In this document: positions 26,206 to 33,005 of the stretch, piece after piece
Layout of the letters: every line of letters starts with the position of its first letter
Position numbering within the stretch: the stretch's first letter is position 1
NCBI RefSeq assembly: GCF_004305975.1
Contig: NZ_BHZI01000022.1
Location: 1 to 33,219, forward strand
Direction of reading: 5' to 3'
Length of the DNA: 33,219 bases
Origin: Streptomyces otsuchiensis
Lineage (GTDB): Bacteria; Actinomycetota; Actinomycetes; Streptomycetales; Streptomycetaceae
Made by a program: the position numbers and the translations under genes
The notes under the pieces: generated by a model
Database searches by the model: none
The model's input: the letters and a program-made list of their open reading frames with translations, nothing else
Told to the model about the DNA's origin: nothing

Positions 26206-27828
26206 ATGTCCGCATCCGCGCCCGACTCGCCGGTTGTCGTCGACGCCGCCGCCCTCCCACGGCAGGAGGAGGTGCTGACGCCGGAGGCGCTCTCCTTCCT
26301 CGCGGAGCTGCACCGGCGGTTCGCCTCGCGCCGCACCGAACTGCTGGCCGCCCGCGCCGAACGCCGGGCGGAGATCGCCCGGACCGGCACCCTCGACTTC
26401 CTGCCCGGTACCGCCCACATCCGCGAGGGCGACTGGCAGGTGGCCCCGGCCCCGCCGGCCCTGGCGGACCGGCGGGTGGAGATCACCGGGCCGACCGACC
26501 GCAAGATGACGGTCAACGCCCTCAACTCCGGCGCCCGCGTGTGGCTCGCGGACTTCGAGGACGCCTCCGCGCCCACCTGGGAGAACGTGGTCGGCGGCGT
26601 GCTCAACATGGGTGACGCCTTCCGCCGCCGCATCGACTTCACCGACGCCCGCGGCAAGGAGTACGCGCTGCGGCCGGACGAGGAACTGGCCGTCGCGGTG
26701 ATGCGCCCGCGCGGCTGGCACCTGGACGAGCGGCACCTCACCGTCGACGGCGTCCCGATCCCCGGCGGGCTGGTCGACTTCGGCCTCTACTTCTTCCACC
26801 ACGCCGCGCTCCTCGCCGAACAGGGACGCGGCCCGTACTTCTACCTGCCGAAACTGGAGAGCCATCTTGAGGCGCGGCTCTGGAACGACGTCTTCGTCTT
26901 CGCACAGGAGCGGCTCGGCATTCCGCAGGGGACCGTGCGGGCCACCGTTCTGATCGAGACGATCACGGCGGCGTTCGAGATGGAGGAGATCCTCTACGAG
27001 CTGCGCGACCACGCCGCGGGGCTCAACGCCGGGCGCTGGGACTACCTGTTCTCCATCGTCAAGAACTTCCGTGACGCGGGCGCCCGGTTCGTCCTCCCGG
27101 ACCGCAACGCCGTCACCATGACCGCGCCGTTCATGCGTGCCTACACCGAACTCCTGGTCCGCAGCTGCCACAAGCGGGGCGCGCACGCGATCGGCGGCAT
27201 GGCGGCGTTCATCCCGTCCCGGGACGCCGACGCGAACACCGTCGCCTTCGAGAAGGTCAAGGCCGACAAGGACCGCGAGGCGGGCGATGGTTTCGACGGT
27301 TCGTGGGTGGCGCACCCCGGTCTGGTTCCGGTCGCCATGGAGTCGTTCGACGCGGTGCTCGGCGACCGGCCCAACCAGAAGGACCGGCTGCGCGAGGACG
27401 TGTCGGTGACCGCCGCCGACCTGCTCGCGGTCGACTCCCTCAAGGCCCGCCCCACCTACGAGGGGCTGCGCAACGCCATCGCCGTCGGCACCCGCTACCT
27501 CCAGGCGTGGCTGGCCGGCCGCGGCGCGGTGGCGGTCTTCAACCTGATGGAGGACGTGGCGACCGCCGAGATCTCGCGTTCGCAGATCTGGCAGTGGGTC
27601 AACGCCGAGGTCGTCTTCGAGGACGCGCCGGCCGGCCGCGAGAAGGCGACCGCGGACGTGGTCCGTGCTGTCGCCGCGGAGGAACTGGATGCCATCCGGG
27701 GCGAACTGGGCGATGAGGAGTTCGCGGCGGGCGGCTGGCGCCGGGCACACGACGTGCTGCTCCAGGTGGCGCTGGACGAGAGTTACGTGGACTTCCTGAC
27801 GCTGCCCGCCTACCAACTGCTCGACTGA
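26206..27828 (+). CDS. aceB: Malate synthase A
   Basis: Malate synthase condenses glyoxylate with acetyl-CoA to malate. The 540-residue protein has the length and motifs of the short A isoform: TDRKMTVNALNSGARVWLADFEDASAPTW in parts, MRPRGWHLDERHL, GPYFYLPKLESHLEARLWNDVF in parts, catalytic TVRATVLIETITAAFEMEEILYELR in parts, RWDYLFSIVKNF and GGMAAFIP. ATG 26206 follows AAGGAG by 10 nt. No isocitrate lyase gene is adjacent; instead purine genes lie on both sides, so its job here is probably to use glyoxylate from ureidoglycolate, as known for an S. coelicolor malate synthase encoded near allantoin genes. Its control is probably through the promoter at 26104. Confidence 0.97.
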   Translation: MSASAPDSPVVVDAAALPRQEEVLTPEALSFLAELHRRFASRRTELLAARAERRAEIARTGTLDFLPGTAHIREGDWQVAPAPPALADRRVEITGPTDRKMTVNALNSGARVWLADFEDASAPTWENVVGGVLNMGDAFRRRIDFTDARGKEYALRPDEELAVAVMRPRGWHLDERHLTVDGVPIPGGLVDFGLYFFHHAALLAEQGRGPYFYLPKLESHLEARLWNDVFVFAQERLGIPQGTVRATVLIETITAAFEMEEILYELRDHAAGLNAGRWDYLFSIVKNFRDAGARFVLPDRNAVTMTAPFMRAYTELLVRSCHKRGAHAIGGMAAFIPSRDADANTVAFEKVKADKDREAGDGFDGSWVAHPGLVPVAMESFDAVLGDRPNQKDRLREDVSVTAADLLAVDSLKARPTYEGLRNAIAVGTRYLQAWLAGRGAVAVFNLMEDVATAEISRSQIWQWVNAEVVFEDAPAGREKATADVVRAVAAEELDAIRGELGDEEFAAGGWRRAHDVLLQVALDESYVDFLTLPAYQLLD

Positions 27829-27865
27829 CTCCGCGCGGACACCTCCGCCCCGGGGCCCGCCGCTG

Positions 27866-27892
27866 CCGCCCGCACACCGTGCGTGCGGGCGG
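27866..27892. terminator. Perfect 10-bp hairpin between convergent genes
   Basis: CCGCCCGCAC (27866-27875) pairs with GTGCGGGCGG (27883-27892) around a 7-base loop. It lies between the malate synthase stop and the end of the leftward amidohydrolase gene. Confidence 0.75.
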
Positions 27893-27901
27893 GGCGGCGC
27901 C

Positions 27902-29323
27902 TCAGGCGTCGGCGGCCCGCCGGGCCAGCAGCCGGGCGGCGTCCCGGGCCTCGGCGGCGACGGCCCGCTCGTCGACCCGGAGCAACCGGCCGTCCTCGAC
28001 CACCGGTTGACCGCCGACCAGCGACAGCGTGACGGGGGCGGGCGCTCCCAGCACCAGTGCCGCGACCGGGTCCTCGATGGTCGAGTGGGCGAGGGTGTCC
28101 AGGCGCCAGAGCACCAGGTCGGCGAGTTTGCCCGGTTCCAGGGAACCGGTGTCCGCCGCCCGGCCCAGGACGCGGGCTCCGCCGTGGGTGCCGAGCCGCA
28201 GTGCCTGGCGGGCGGTCAGCGCCGACTCCCGGTGCGGCCCGAGCCGGTTGACCAGGAGCGCGTTGCGCAGTTCGGTGTGCAGCTCCCCGGCCTCGTTGGA
28301 GGCGGTCCCGTCGACGCCCAGACCGACGGGGACGCCCGCCGCCAGCATGTCCGGGACCCGGGCGATCCCGGCCGCGAGCCGCGCGTTGGAGGAGGGGCAG
28401 TGGGCGACGCCGGTGCCGGTCCGCGCGAACGCCGCGATGTCGGCGTCGTTCATGTGGACGCAGTGCGCCATCCACACGTCCTCGCCCAGCCAGCCGGTGG
28501 AGGCGAGGTAGTCGGTCGGCCCCATGCCGAACCGTTCGTGGCAGAACGCCTCCTCCTCGACCGTCTCCGAGCCGTGCGTGTGCAGCCGGACGCCCTTGCG
28601 CCTGGCCAGCTCGGCCGCGTCGCGCAGCAGACCGGTGGAGACGGAGAAGGGCGAGCACGGTGCCACCGCCACCTGGGTCATGGCGTCCGGCGCGGGGTCG
28701 TGGTGGGCGTCGACGGTCGCCTCGGTGGCGGCCAGCGCGCCGTCCCTGGTCTCGACGGCGAAGTCGGGCGGCAGCCCTCCGTCGGAGGTGCCCAGGTCCA
28801 TGGAACCGCGGGCCAGGGTGAAGCGGACGCCGAGTTCGGCGGCGGCCCCGATGACGGCGCCGGAGAGGTCTCCGCTGCCCCGCGGATAGACGTAGTGGTG
28901 GTCCATCGCCGTGGTGACGCCGCCGCGCGCCATCATCGCGAGGGAGCCCCGGGCGGCGGCGCGCACCATGGACTCGTCGATGCGGGCCCAGGTCGGATAG
29001 AGCGCCACGAGCCAGTCGAAGAGGTTGTGGTCGGTGGCCAGACCGCGCGTTATCCACTGGTAGAAGTGGTGGTGGGAGTTGACCAGGCCCGGGGTGACCA
29101 GGTGGCCGCTCCCGTCGATCCGCCGGGTCACGCCTCGCAGACCGGCGGGGGCCGGCCCCGCGCCGACCGACTCGATGCGTGCGCCCGCGACGACGACGTG
29201 GCCCCGGGCGTACTCGGTGTCCTGGGCGTCCACGGTCGCGACGGCGCAGTTCTCGATGACGATGCGCGCTTCCGGCACGCTCCCGGTGGCCGGGGAGGTG
29301 TCCGGGGTGGGCTGGTCCGCCAT
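27902..29323 (-). CDS. 8-Oxoguanine deaminase-like amidohydrolase
   Basis: The 473-residue amidohydrolase has the mononuclear-metal pattern of the AtzB/TrzN/guanine-deaminase group: LVNSHHHFYQWITRGLATD in parts (His84 and His86 as metal ligands), LHTHGSETVEEEAF, MAHCVHMNDADI and GLGVDGTASNEAGEL (metal Asp). The NSHHHFYQ start and the H-T-H-G-S-E-T segment are those I associate with 8-oxoguanine deaminase, also annotated as hydroxydechloroatrazine ethylaminohydrolase. The product of 8-oxoguanine deamination is urate, the substrate of the uricase encoded just upstream in the operon, which favours this role. Plain guanine deaminase is the main alternative. The 82-bp gap before it holds a 10-bp hairpin. 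No clear Shine-Dalgarno precedes ATG 29323. Confidence 0.88.
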   Translation of the reverse strand: MADQPTPDTSPATGSVPEARIVIENCAVATVDAQDTEYARGHVVVAGARIESVGAGPAPAGLRGVTRRIDGSGHLVTPGLVNSHHHFYQWITRGLATDHNLFDWLVALYPTWARIDESMVRAAARGSLAMMARGGVTTAMDHHYVYPRGSGDLSGAVIGAAAELGVRFTLARGSMDLGTSDGGLPPDFAVETRDGALAATEATVDAHHDPAPDAMTQVAVAPCSPFSVSTGLLRDAAELARRKGVRLHTHGSETVEEEAFCHERFGMGPTDYLASTGWLGEDVWMAHCVHMNDADIAAFARTGTGVAHCPSSNARLAAGIARVPDMLAAGVPVGLGVDGTASNEAGELHTELRNALLVNRLGPHRESALTARQALRLGTHGGARVLGRAADTGSLEPGKLADLVLWRLDTLAHSTIEDPVAALVLGAPAPVTLSLVGGQPVVEDGRLLRVDERAVAAEARDAARLLARRAADA

Positions 29324-29369
29324 GGGTGGTACCCGCGTTTCTGTGGAGTCGGTGCGTCGGTGCGTGGGG

Positions 29370-29401
29370 CTTCCGGCCGTCGTGGGTGCGGCGGCCGGAA
29401 G
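29370..29401 (-). terminator. Intra-operon hairpin after the uricase gene
   Basis: CTTCCGGCCG and CGGCCGGAAG form a perfect 10-bp inverted repeat around a 12-base loop, starting 5 bp past the uricase stop. It could partly terminate, or protect the 3' end of the upstream uraD-uraH-uricase mRNA. The next gene lies on the same strand. Confidence 0.6.
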
Positions 29402-29405
29402 GCGG

Positions 29406-30461
29406 TCAGAGGGTGTTGGTGAGGTCCGGCGGTATCCGCGCCTCCGCGCCCTCGCGCAGCACGGTGGCCTCGATCAGGCCGTAGGGGCGGTCGGCGGCGA
29501 CGTACACCTCGTTGTCGTTGGAGAGACCGAAGGGCTCCAGGTCGACCAGGAAGTGGTGCTTGTTCGGCAGCGAGAACCGGATCTCCTCGATCTCCGGGCG
29601 GCCTTCCAGCGCCCTGCTGCCCATCTGGTGGAGCGTCTGCTGCAGTGAGCGCGAATAGGTCTCGGCGAAGGCGTCCAGCACATGGCGGCGCACGGCCTCG
29701 TGGGACGCGTCCCAGTCGGGCTCGGGCCCGGGCCCGTCACCGGTCCAGCCGTGCCGCCAGATCCCGGTGACGTCGGTGGCCAGGATGCGGTCGTGGGCCT
29801 CGGGGAGCGTGGTGTAGCGGTCCTTGACGTAGCCCCAGAACTCGGAGTTGGTGGTGTTGAGGACGGTCAGGCCGGTCAGGCCGGAGAGCACCTCGAACCG
29901 GTCGCCGTCGTAGGCGACCTGGGCCAGCCGCCTCTCGCCGCCCGCGCGGACGAAGGAGTGCCGGGGCCGGTCCTCCCCCGCGGGGTGGTCCGCCCCCGCC
30001 GAGGGCTCGATCCGCCGCCAGCCGTGGGCCTCCACCCGGACCCGGGCCCGGTGGATCGACGGCTGCGTGGTGACGAAGTGGCGTGCCAGCAGCTGCGCGA
30101 AGACCTCGGCCGAGGTGATGCCGTGCCGTCGGGCGAACGCGTAGACCGTGTTCTTGGTGGTGTCGGTCGGCAGGACGGCCGCGTTGGAACCGGTGTAGTG
30201 GACGTCGGTCATGTCCCCGGAGAGCGCCACGGAGACGGTGAGGTCGGTGAGGTGGTGGGTGGCTCCGTCCCTGACGACGCGGACGACGCGGACCTCGGCC
30301 TTGCCGTACTGGTTCTGGCCCAGGACGACCGGCCGGCCGGTGGCGCGGGCCGGCCGGTCCTCTCCCGGCTGGACGGAGGACGGCTCCGGGGTGGACGGCG
30401 AACTCTGTGTCGGCGGCGGGCTGGACGGCTTCGGGGTGGGCTTCGGGACGGACGCGGTCAC
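29406..30461 (-). CDS. pucL: Urate oxidase (uricase)
   Basis: Uricase oxidises urate to 5-hydroxyisourate with O2, without cofactor. The 351-residue protein shows the catalytic residues: Lys54 in NQYGKAEVRVVRV, Thr99-Asp100 in VLPTDTTKNTVY, and His302 in SLPNKHHFLVDL; GLTVLNTTNSEFWGYVKDRYTTLPE in parts completes the tunnel fold. The usual start VVLGQNQYGK is reached only at residue 45; the first 43 residues are Pro/Ser/Thr-rich and without hydrophobic segment. GTG 30461 is taken because GAGGGAG precedes it by 11 nt and the upstream frame overlaps uraH; the extension remains even with this short start. Third gene of the uraD-uraH-uricase operon. Confidence 0.96.
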   Translation of the reverse strand: MTASVPKPTPKPSSPPPTQSSPSTPEPSSVQPGEDRPARATGRPVVLGQNQYGKAEVRVVRVVRDGATHHLTDLTVSVALSGDMTDVHYTGSNAAVLPTDTTKNTVYAFARRHGITSAEVFAQLLARHFVTTQPSIHRARVRVEAHGWRRIEPSAGADHPAGEDRPRHSFVRAGGERRLAQVAYDGDRFEVLSGLTGLTVLNTTNSEFWGYVKDRYTTLPEAHDRILATDVTGIWRHGWTGDGPGPEPDWDASHEAVRRHVLDAFAETYSRSLQQTLHQMGSRALEGRPEIEEIRFSLPNKHHFLVDLEPFGLSNDNEVYVAADRPYGLIEATVLREGAEARIPPDLTNTL

Positions 30462-30468
30462 GGCGCGG

Positions 30469-30870
30469 TCAGCTCCCTCGGTAGACGGAGTAGCCGAACG
30501 GGTTGAGCAGCAGGGGCACATGGAAGTGCTCGCCCGGGGTGAGGACGAAGGCGACCGTCACCTCGGGGAAGAAGGCCGGGGCGGCCGAGCCCGGCGCCGT
30601 GGCGGCCGCGTCGCGCTCGCCCAGGTATGGGCCGGTGACGAAGACCAGCCGGGCCTCGGTGCTGCCCGGCGGGGGCGCCGGCAGTTCGCGGCAGCGGCCG
30701 TCGCCGTCGGTCCGGCCCGTTCCGACGGCGGCCCAGGGCGCGCCCGGTCCGGGGCGGGCCGCGAGTTCGACGGCGACCCCGGCCGCCGGGCGTCCGGCGG
30801 AGGTGTCCAGGATGTGCGTGGAGACGGTGGCGGGGTGGCCCTCGCGCGGGGTGGCCGGGCTGCCGGTCAT
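30469..30870 (-). CDS. uraH: 5-Hydroxyisourate hydrolase (transthyretin-like)
   Basis: The 133-residue protein hydrolyses 5-hydroxyisourate, the uricase product, to OHCU. Family signatures are intact: STHILDTSAGRPA (catalytic His19) near the start, the HFHVPLLLNPFGYS region with the second His, and the C-terminal YRGS tetrapeptide. It acts as a tetramer in the cytosol. ATG 30870 overlaps the uraD stop by 4 bp (ATGA). The uricase GTG follows 7 nt after its stop, so translation of the three genes is likely coupled. Confidence 0.97.
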   Translation of the reverse strand: MTGSPATPREGHPATVSTHILDTSAGRPAAGVAVELAARPGPGAPWAAVGTGRTDGDGRCRELPAPPPGSTEARLVFVTGPYLGERDAAATAPGSAAPAFFPEVTVAFVLTPGEHFHVPLLLNPFGYSVYRGS

Positions 30871-31403
30871 CGGGGGTCTCCTTCGGTGGCGTCCGCCGGG
30901 GCGGCGTCGGCCAGACGGGTGAGCCGGATGCGGTTGATCTTCGCGAGTTCGGTCCGGACCACGGCCCGTTCGGCCTCGTCGGGGTTGTCCAGCCGGCTCA
31001 GCAGCGCGTCCCGCATCCGCGGGCCGGTGAGGCCGGTGGCGCAGATGAGGAAGACATGGCCGAACCGCTCCTGGTAGCGCAGGTTCAGTTCCAGCATCTC
31101 GGCGCGCAGCGCGTCGTCGGCCCCGGCCATGCCTGCCTGCTCCCGTGCGGAGTCGGGGTCGCCGGGGCGCGGCCTCCCGATGGGTGGGTGGGCGGCAATC
31201 GCCGCCGCGAGTTCCCGCCGGTCCAGGCGGGCGGTGGCGGAGTCGGAGAGCGCCAGCAGGGCGTCGAGACCCGGGTGCGGGCGGGCATCGAGCAGGGTGT
31301 CGGCCCAGGCGTGCGAGGCGCAGACGGTCAGCAGCGCGGCGCGGGCCCGCTCCCGGTCCTCGCCGTTCAGCCTGCGCAGCCCTGGGGGGGCCTGGGTCGT
31401 CAC
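30867..31403 (-). CDS. uraD: OHCU decarboxylase
   Basis: The 178-residue protein decarboxylates 2-oxo-4-hydroxy-4-carboxy-5-ureidoimidazoline to S-allantoin, completing the urate-to-allantoin conversion. The family motifs are present: AAHPPIG (His72, the catalytic base), SAREQAGM (Glu88, Gln89) and YQERFGHVFLICATG (His116). GTG 31403 is preceded by GGAGAAG 3 nt upstream. It is the first gene of the operon uraD-uraH-uricase-deaminase; its promoter carries the second copy of the 17-bp dyad, 139 bp upstream. Confidence 0.95.
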   Translation of the reverse strand: MTTQAPPGLRRLNGEDRERARAALLTVCASHAWADTLLDARPHPGLDALLALSDSATARLDRRELAAAIAAHPPIGRPRPGDPDSAREQAGMAGADDALRAEMLELNLRYQERFGHVFLICATGLTGPRMRDALLSRLDNPDEAERAVVRTELAKINRIRLTRLADAAPADATEGDPR

Positions 31404-31517
31404 GGGCTTCTCCGCTCTGCCGGGAACACGGCCTGCGCGACGGCGCCACCCGGTGTGCGACGGCGCGGCGTGGTGCGTGGCCGGGGACGGCGTGCGCCGG
31501 GGGCGGGTCCGTCATCC

Positions 31518-31558
31518 AGCTAAGCGACCCCGGCGGGGATCGTCAACACTTTGTTGAA
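31518..31558 (-). promoter_or_regulatory. uraD promoter with putative AllR operator
   Basis: On the minus strand, TTCAAC-AAAGT-GTTGAC (31558-31542) repeats the allB-allR dyad with one mismatch. TTGACG (31546-31541), the end of the dyad, is a good -35; 17 bp later TTAGCT (31523-31518) may be the -10. A repressor on the dyad would block polymerase directly. The spacer is itself a CCCCG-CC-GGGG-like dyad. The leader is about 108 nt. Confidence 0.72.
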
Positions 31559-31649
31559 CTCGACCGGCGCCTCGGTGCGGCCGATGGGGCCGGTGCGGCG
31601 GGCGGTGGGTGTGGAGAGGTGGCCGTTCCCGCCGTGGTGGTGGGCCGGC

Positions 31650-32195
31650 TCAGGGCACGGCCCGGGGGCCCGGGCCCCCGGCGGCGGGCCCGTCACTCCT
31701 GTCGGCGCGCGCCGCCGCCTCCCGGTTGAGGTAGTTGTAGACCGTGAACCGGCTCACGCCGAGCGCGGTGGCGACGGTCTCGACGCCGTGCCGCACGGTG
31801 AAGGCACCCCGCGCCTCCAGCGCGACGACCACCTCCTGCTTGGCCTTGCGGTCCAGTTCGGCCAGCGGCATGCCATGACGCCGCCGCAGCCCGTCGAGCA
31901 GGTGCTCCAGCGAGTGCGACAGATGGGGCAGGCGCACGGCGGTGACCGGCGCGCCCTCCCATTCCAGCAGCACGTCGTCCCGGCCGGCCTCGGCCGGCGG
32001 TATCAGTTCCCCGCCCATCGCGGCGACCAGTGGGCTCACGGCGGTGACGAAGGCGCGGCGCCCGGCGGATTCGGAGGTCGACACGGCGGGGCCGGGTGTC
32101 CCGGCTGTTTCGGCACGGGGGGCGGCCAGGCGCCGGTCCCCGGGAGCGGCGCCGGGCTCGGCTCCGCCGCCGCTCTCCGGCGGTCCGGCGCTCAC
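31650..32195 (-). CDS. HTH_22-type (YheO/DauR-like) DNA-binding protein
   Basis: The 181-residue protein ends in a helix-turn-helix of the HTH_22 type seen in YheO and DauR regulators: LDRKAKQEVVVALEARGAFTVRHG in parts, then VETVATALGVSRFTVYNYLNRE (residues 112-158 overall). Residues 1-45 are disordered and Gly/Ala/Pro-rich. The middle part (46-108: RRAFVTAVSPLVAAMGGELIPPAEAG, WEGAPVTAVRLPHLSHSLEHLLDGLRRRHG in parts) replaces the PAS-like domain of YheO and may be a shortened sensor. GTG 32195 overlaps the stop of the upstream gene by 4 bp (GTGA). Placed beside the urate operon, it could be a second regulator of it; target and ligand are unknown. Confidence 0.8.
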   Translation of the reverse strand: MSAGPPESGGGAEPGAAPGDRRLAAPRAETAGTPGPAVSTSESAGRRAFVTAVSPLVAAMGGELIPPAEAGRDDVLLEWEGAPVTAVRLPHLSHSLEHLLDGLRRRHGMPLAELDRKAKQEVVVALEARGAFTVRHGVETVATALGVSRFTVYNYLNREAAARADRSDGPAAGGPGPRAVP

Positions 32196-32485
32196 GGTTG
32201 CTCCTTGGGCCCGGCCGGCTCATCGGCGGGCTGCTCACCGGCGGCCGGGTCGAGCGCGCTGACCTGGACGGAGATGCGCGTGGCGCCGGCCTCCAGCGCT
32301 CCGCGCAGCAGCGCCGACAGCGCGTCGAGCACCTCGTCGGTGGAGCCCTCGGCGGTGTTGCCGAACGGGCCGACGTCGACGTTCTCCAGCGGCGCGTCGC
32401 GCACCACCTCGCGCGCCACCACCGCGTGTCGCGGTGTGCGGTCGAGGTCGAAGGGCTCGGTGGTGAATTCCAGACGCAGTCGCAC
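32192..32485 (-). CDS. Thiamine-binding-like protein (MTH1187/YkoF family)
   Basis: This 97-residue protein resembles the MTH1187 / YkoF-type thiamine-binding superfamily: RLEFTTEPFDLD, AREVVRDAPLENVDVGPFGNTAEG in parts, and VLDALSALLRGALEAGATRISVQV in parts; a hydrophilic tail follows. Members are small ferredoxin-like oligomers that bind thiamine pyrimidine-like ligands; many have unproven roles. GTG 32485 lies 6 nt after TAGGTT, indicating a leaderless transcript. It overlaps the HTH gene by 4 bp, so the two are translated together, and the protein could be its ligand-binding partner (inference). Confidence 0.72.
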   Translation of the reverse strand: MRLRLEFTTEPFDLDRTPRHAVVAREVVRDAPLENVDVGPFGNTAEGSTDEVLDALSALLRGALEAGATRISVQVSALDPAAGEQPADEPAGPKEQP

Positions 32486-32491
32486 CCCGCC

Positions 32492-32497
32492 AACCTA
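32492..32497 (-). promoter_or_regulatory. -10 box of the thiamine-binding-like gene
   Basis: TAGGTT (minus strand, 32497-32492) ends 6 nt before GTG 32485, with no Shine-Dalgarno sequence. The box is identical to that of the methyltransferase at 5703. No -35 is evident. Confidence 0.5.
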
Positions 32498-32550
32498 GCG
32501 CGGCCCGGCGCGCCCGGCCCGGCCGCGTGGCATCCCGGGACGCCGCGGGG

Positions 32551-32910
32551 TCAGAGCCGGGGCGTGGGGATCACCGTGACCCGGCGCTCGGGCGGGCCGA
32601 ACCGGCTCACCGCCTCACGTAGTTCGGCTAGCGCCGGGTTCAGCACCCGCACCGATCCGACGGCGGAGGCGACCAGCAGCAGCCGCCCGCTCAGCGCGGA
32701 CGGATCGGCCGCTCCCTTGGCCGCCATCACGTTCAGCTCGGCCAACTCGCGCTCGGCGACGGACCGGTCGGTCAGATGCGAGCGGTACTCGTCCAGCGCG
32801 GTGCGCAGTCGGGCGCTCGCGGACAGCAGCGCCTCCCACCGCACGTCCTGATCGGTCGTGCGGCCCGCGCCTTCCCGGGCGTCCAGGCTTCCAGCGTTCC
32901 CAGCGGTCAC
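32551..32910 (-). CDS. DUF5955-like protein
   Basis: The 119-residue protein has the look of the Streptomyces DUF5955 family, of unknown function: alpha-helical, with LSASARLRTALDEYRSHLTDRSVAERELAELNVMAAKG in parts, then LSGRLLLVASAVGSVRVLNPALAELREAVSRFGPPERR in parts. It resembles a two-helix-pair bundle without membrane segment or catalytic motif. The start is GTG 32910 with GGGGAGG 5 nt upstream, so unlike its neighbour it has a normal leader; the open frame extends to 32967 but the extra residues are upstream of the ribosome-binding site. Its upstream region contains nested inverted repeats. Confidence 0.75.
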   Translation of the reverse strand: MTAGNAGSLDAREGAGRTTDQDVRWEALLSASARLRTALDEYRSHLTDRSVAERELAELNVMAAKGAADPSALSGRLLLVASAVGSVRVLNPALAELREAVSRFGPPERRVTVIPTPRL

Positions 32911-32928
32911 TCGGCCCTCCCCTGGCCT

Positions 32929-32971
32929 TTTACTGCCGGTCCTGCGATCAAGGACAGTAAATATCACTGTC
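32929..32971. promoter_or_regulatory. Nested inverted repeats upstream of the DUF5955-like gene
   Basis: TTTACTG (32929-32935) pairs with CAGTAAA (32955-32961), with an inner TCCT/AGGA. The right half also pairs onward: GACAGT (32953-32958) with ACTGTC (32966-32971), perfect around 7 bp. The three ACTG/CAGT half-sites look like an operator with two overlapping dyads. They start 19 bp from the GTG. Confidence 0.5.
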
Positions 32972-32986
32972 TGCGCATCACGCCAT

Positions 32987-33005
32987 ACGGAGGGCGAAAC
33001 TCCGT
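32987..33005. repeat. Short perfect inverted repeat
   Basis: ACGGAG and CTCCGT pair perfectly around a 7-base spacer (GGCGAAA). It could be a small hairpin or an operator for a rightward gene beyond the edge. Confidence 0.4.
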
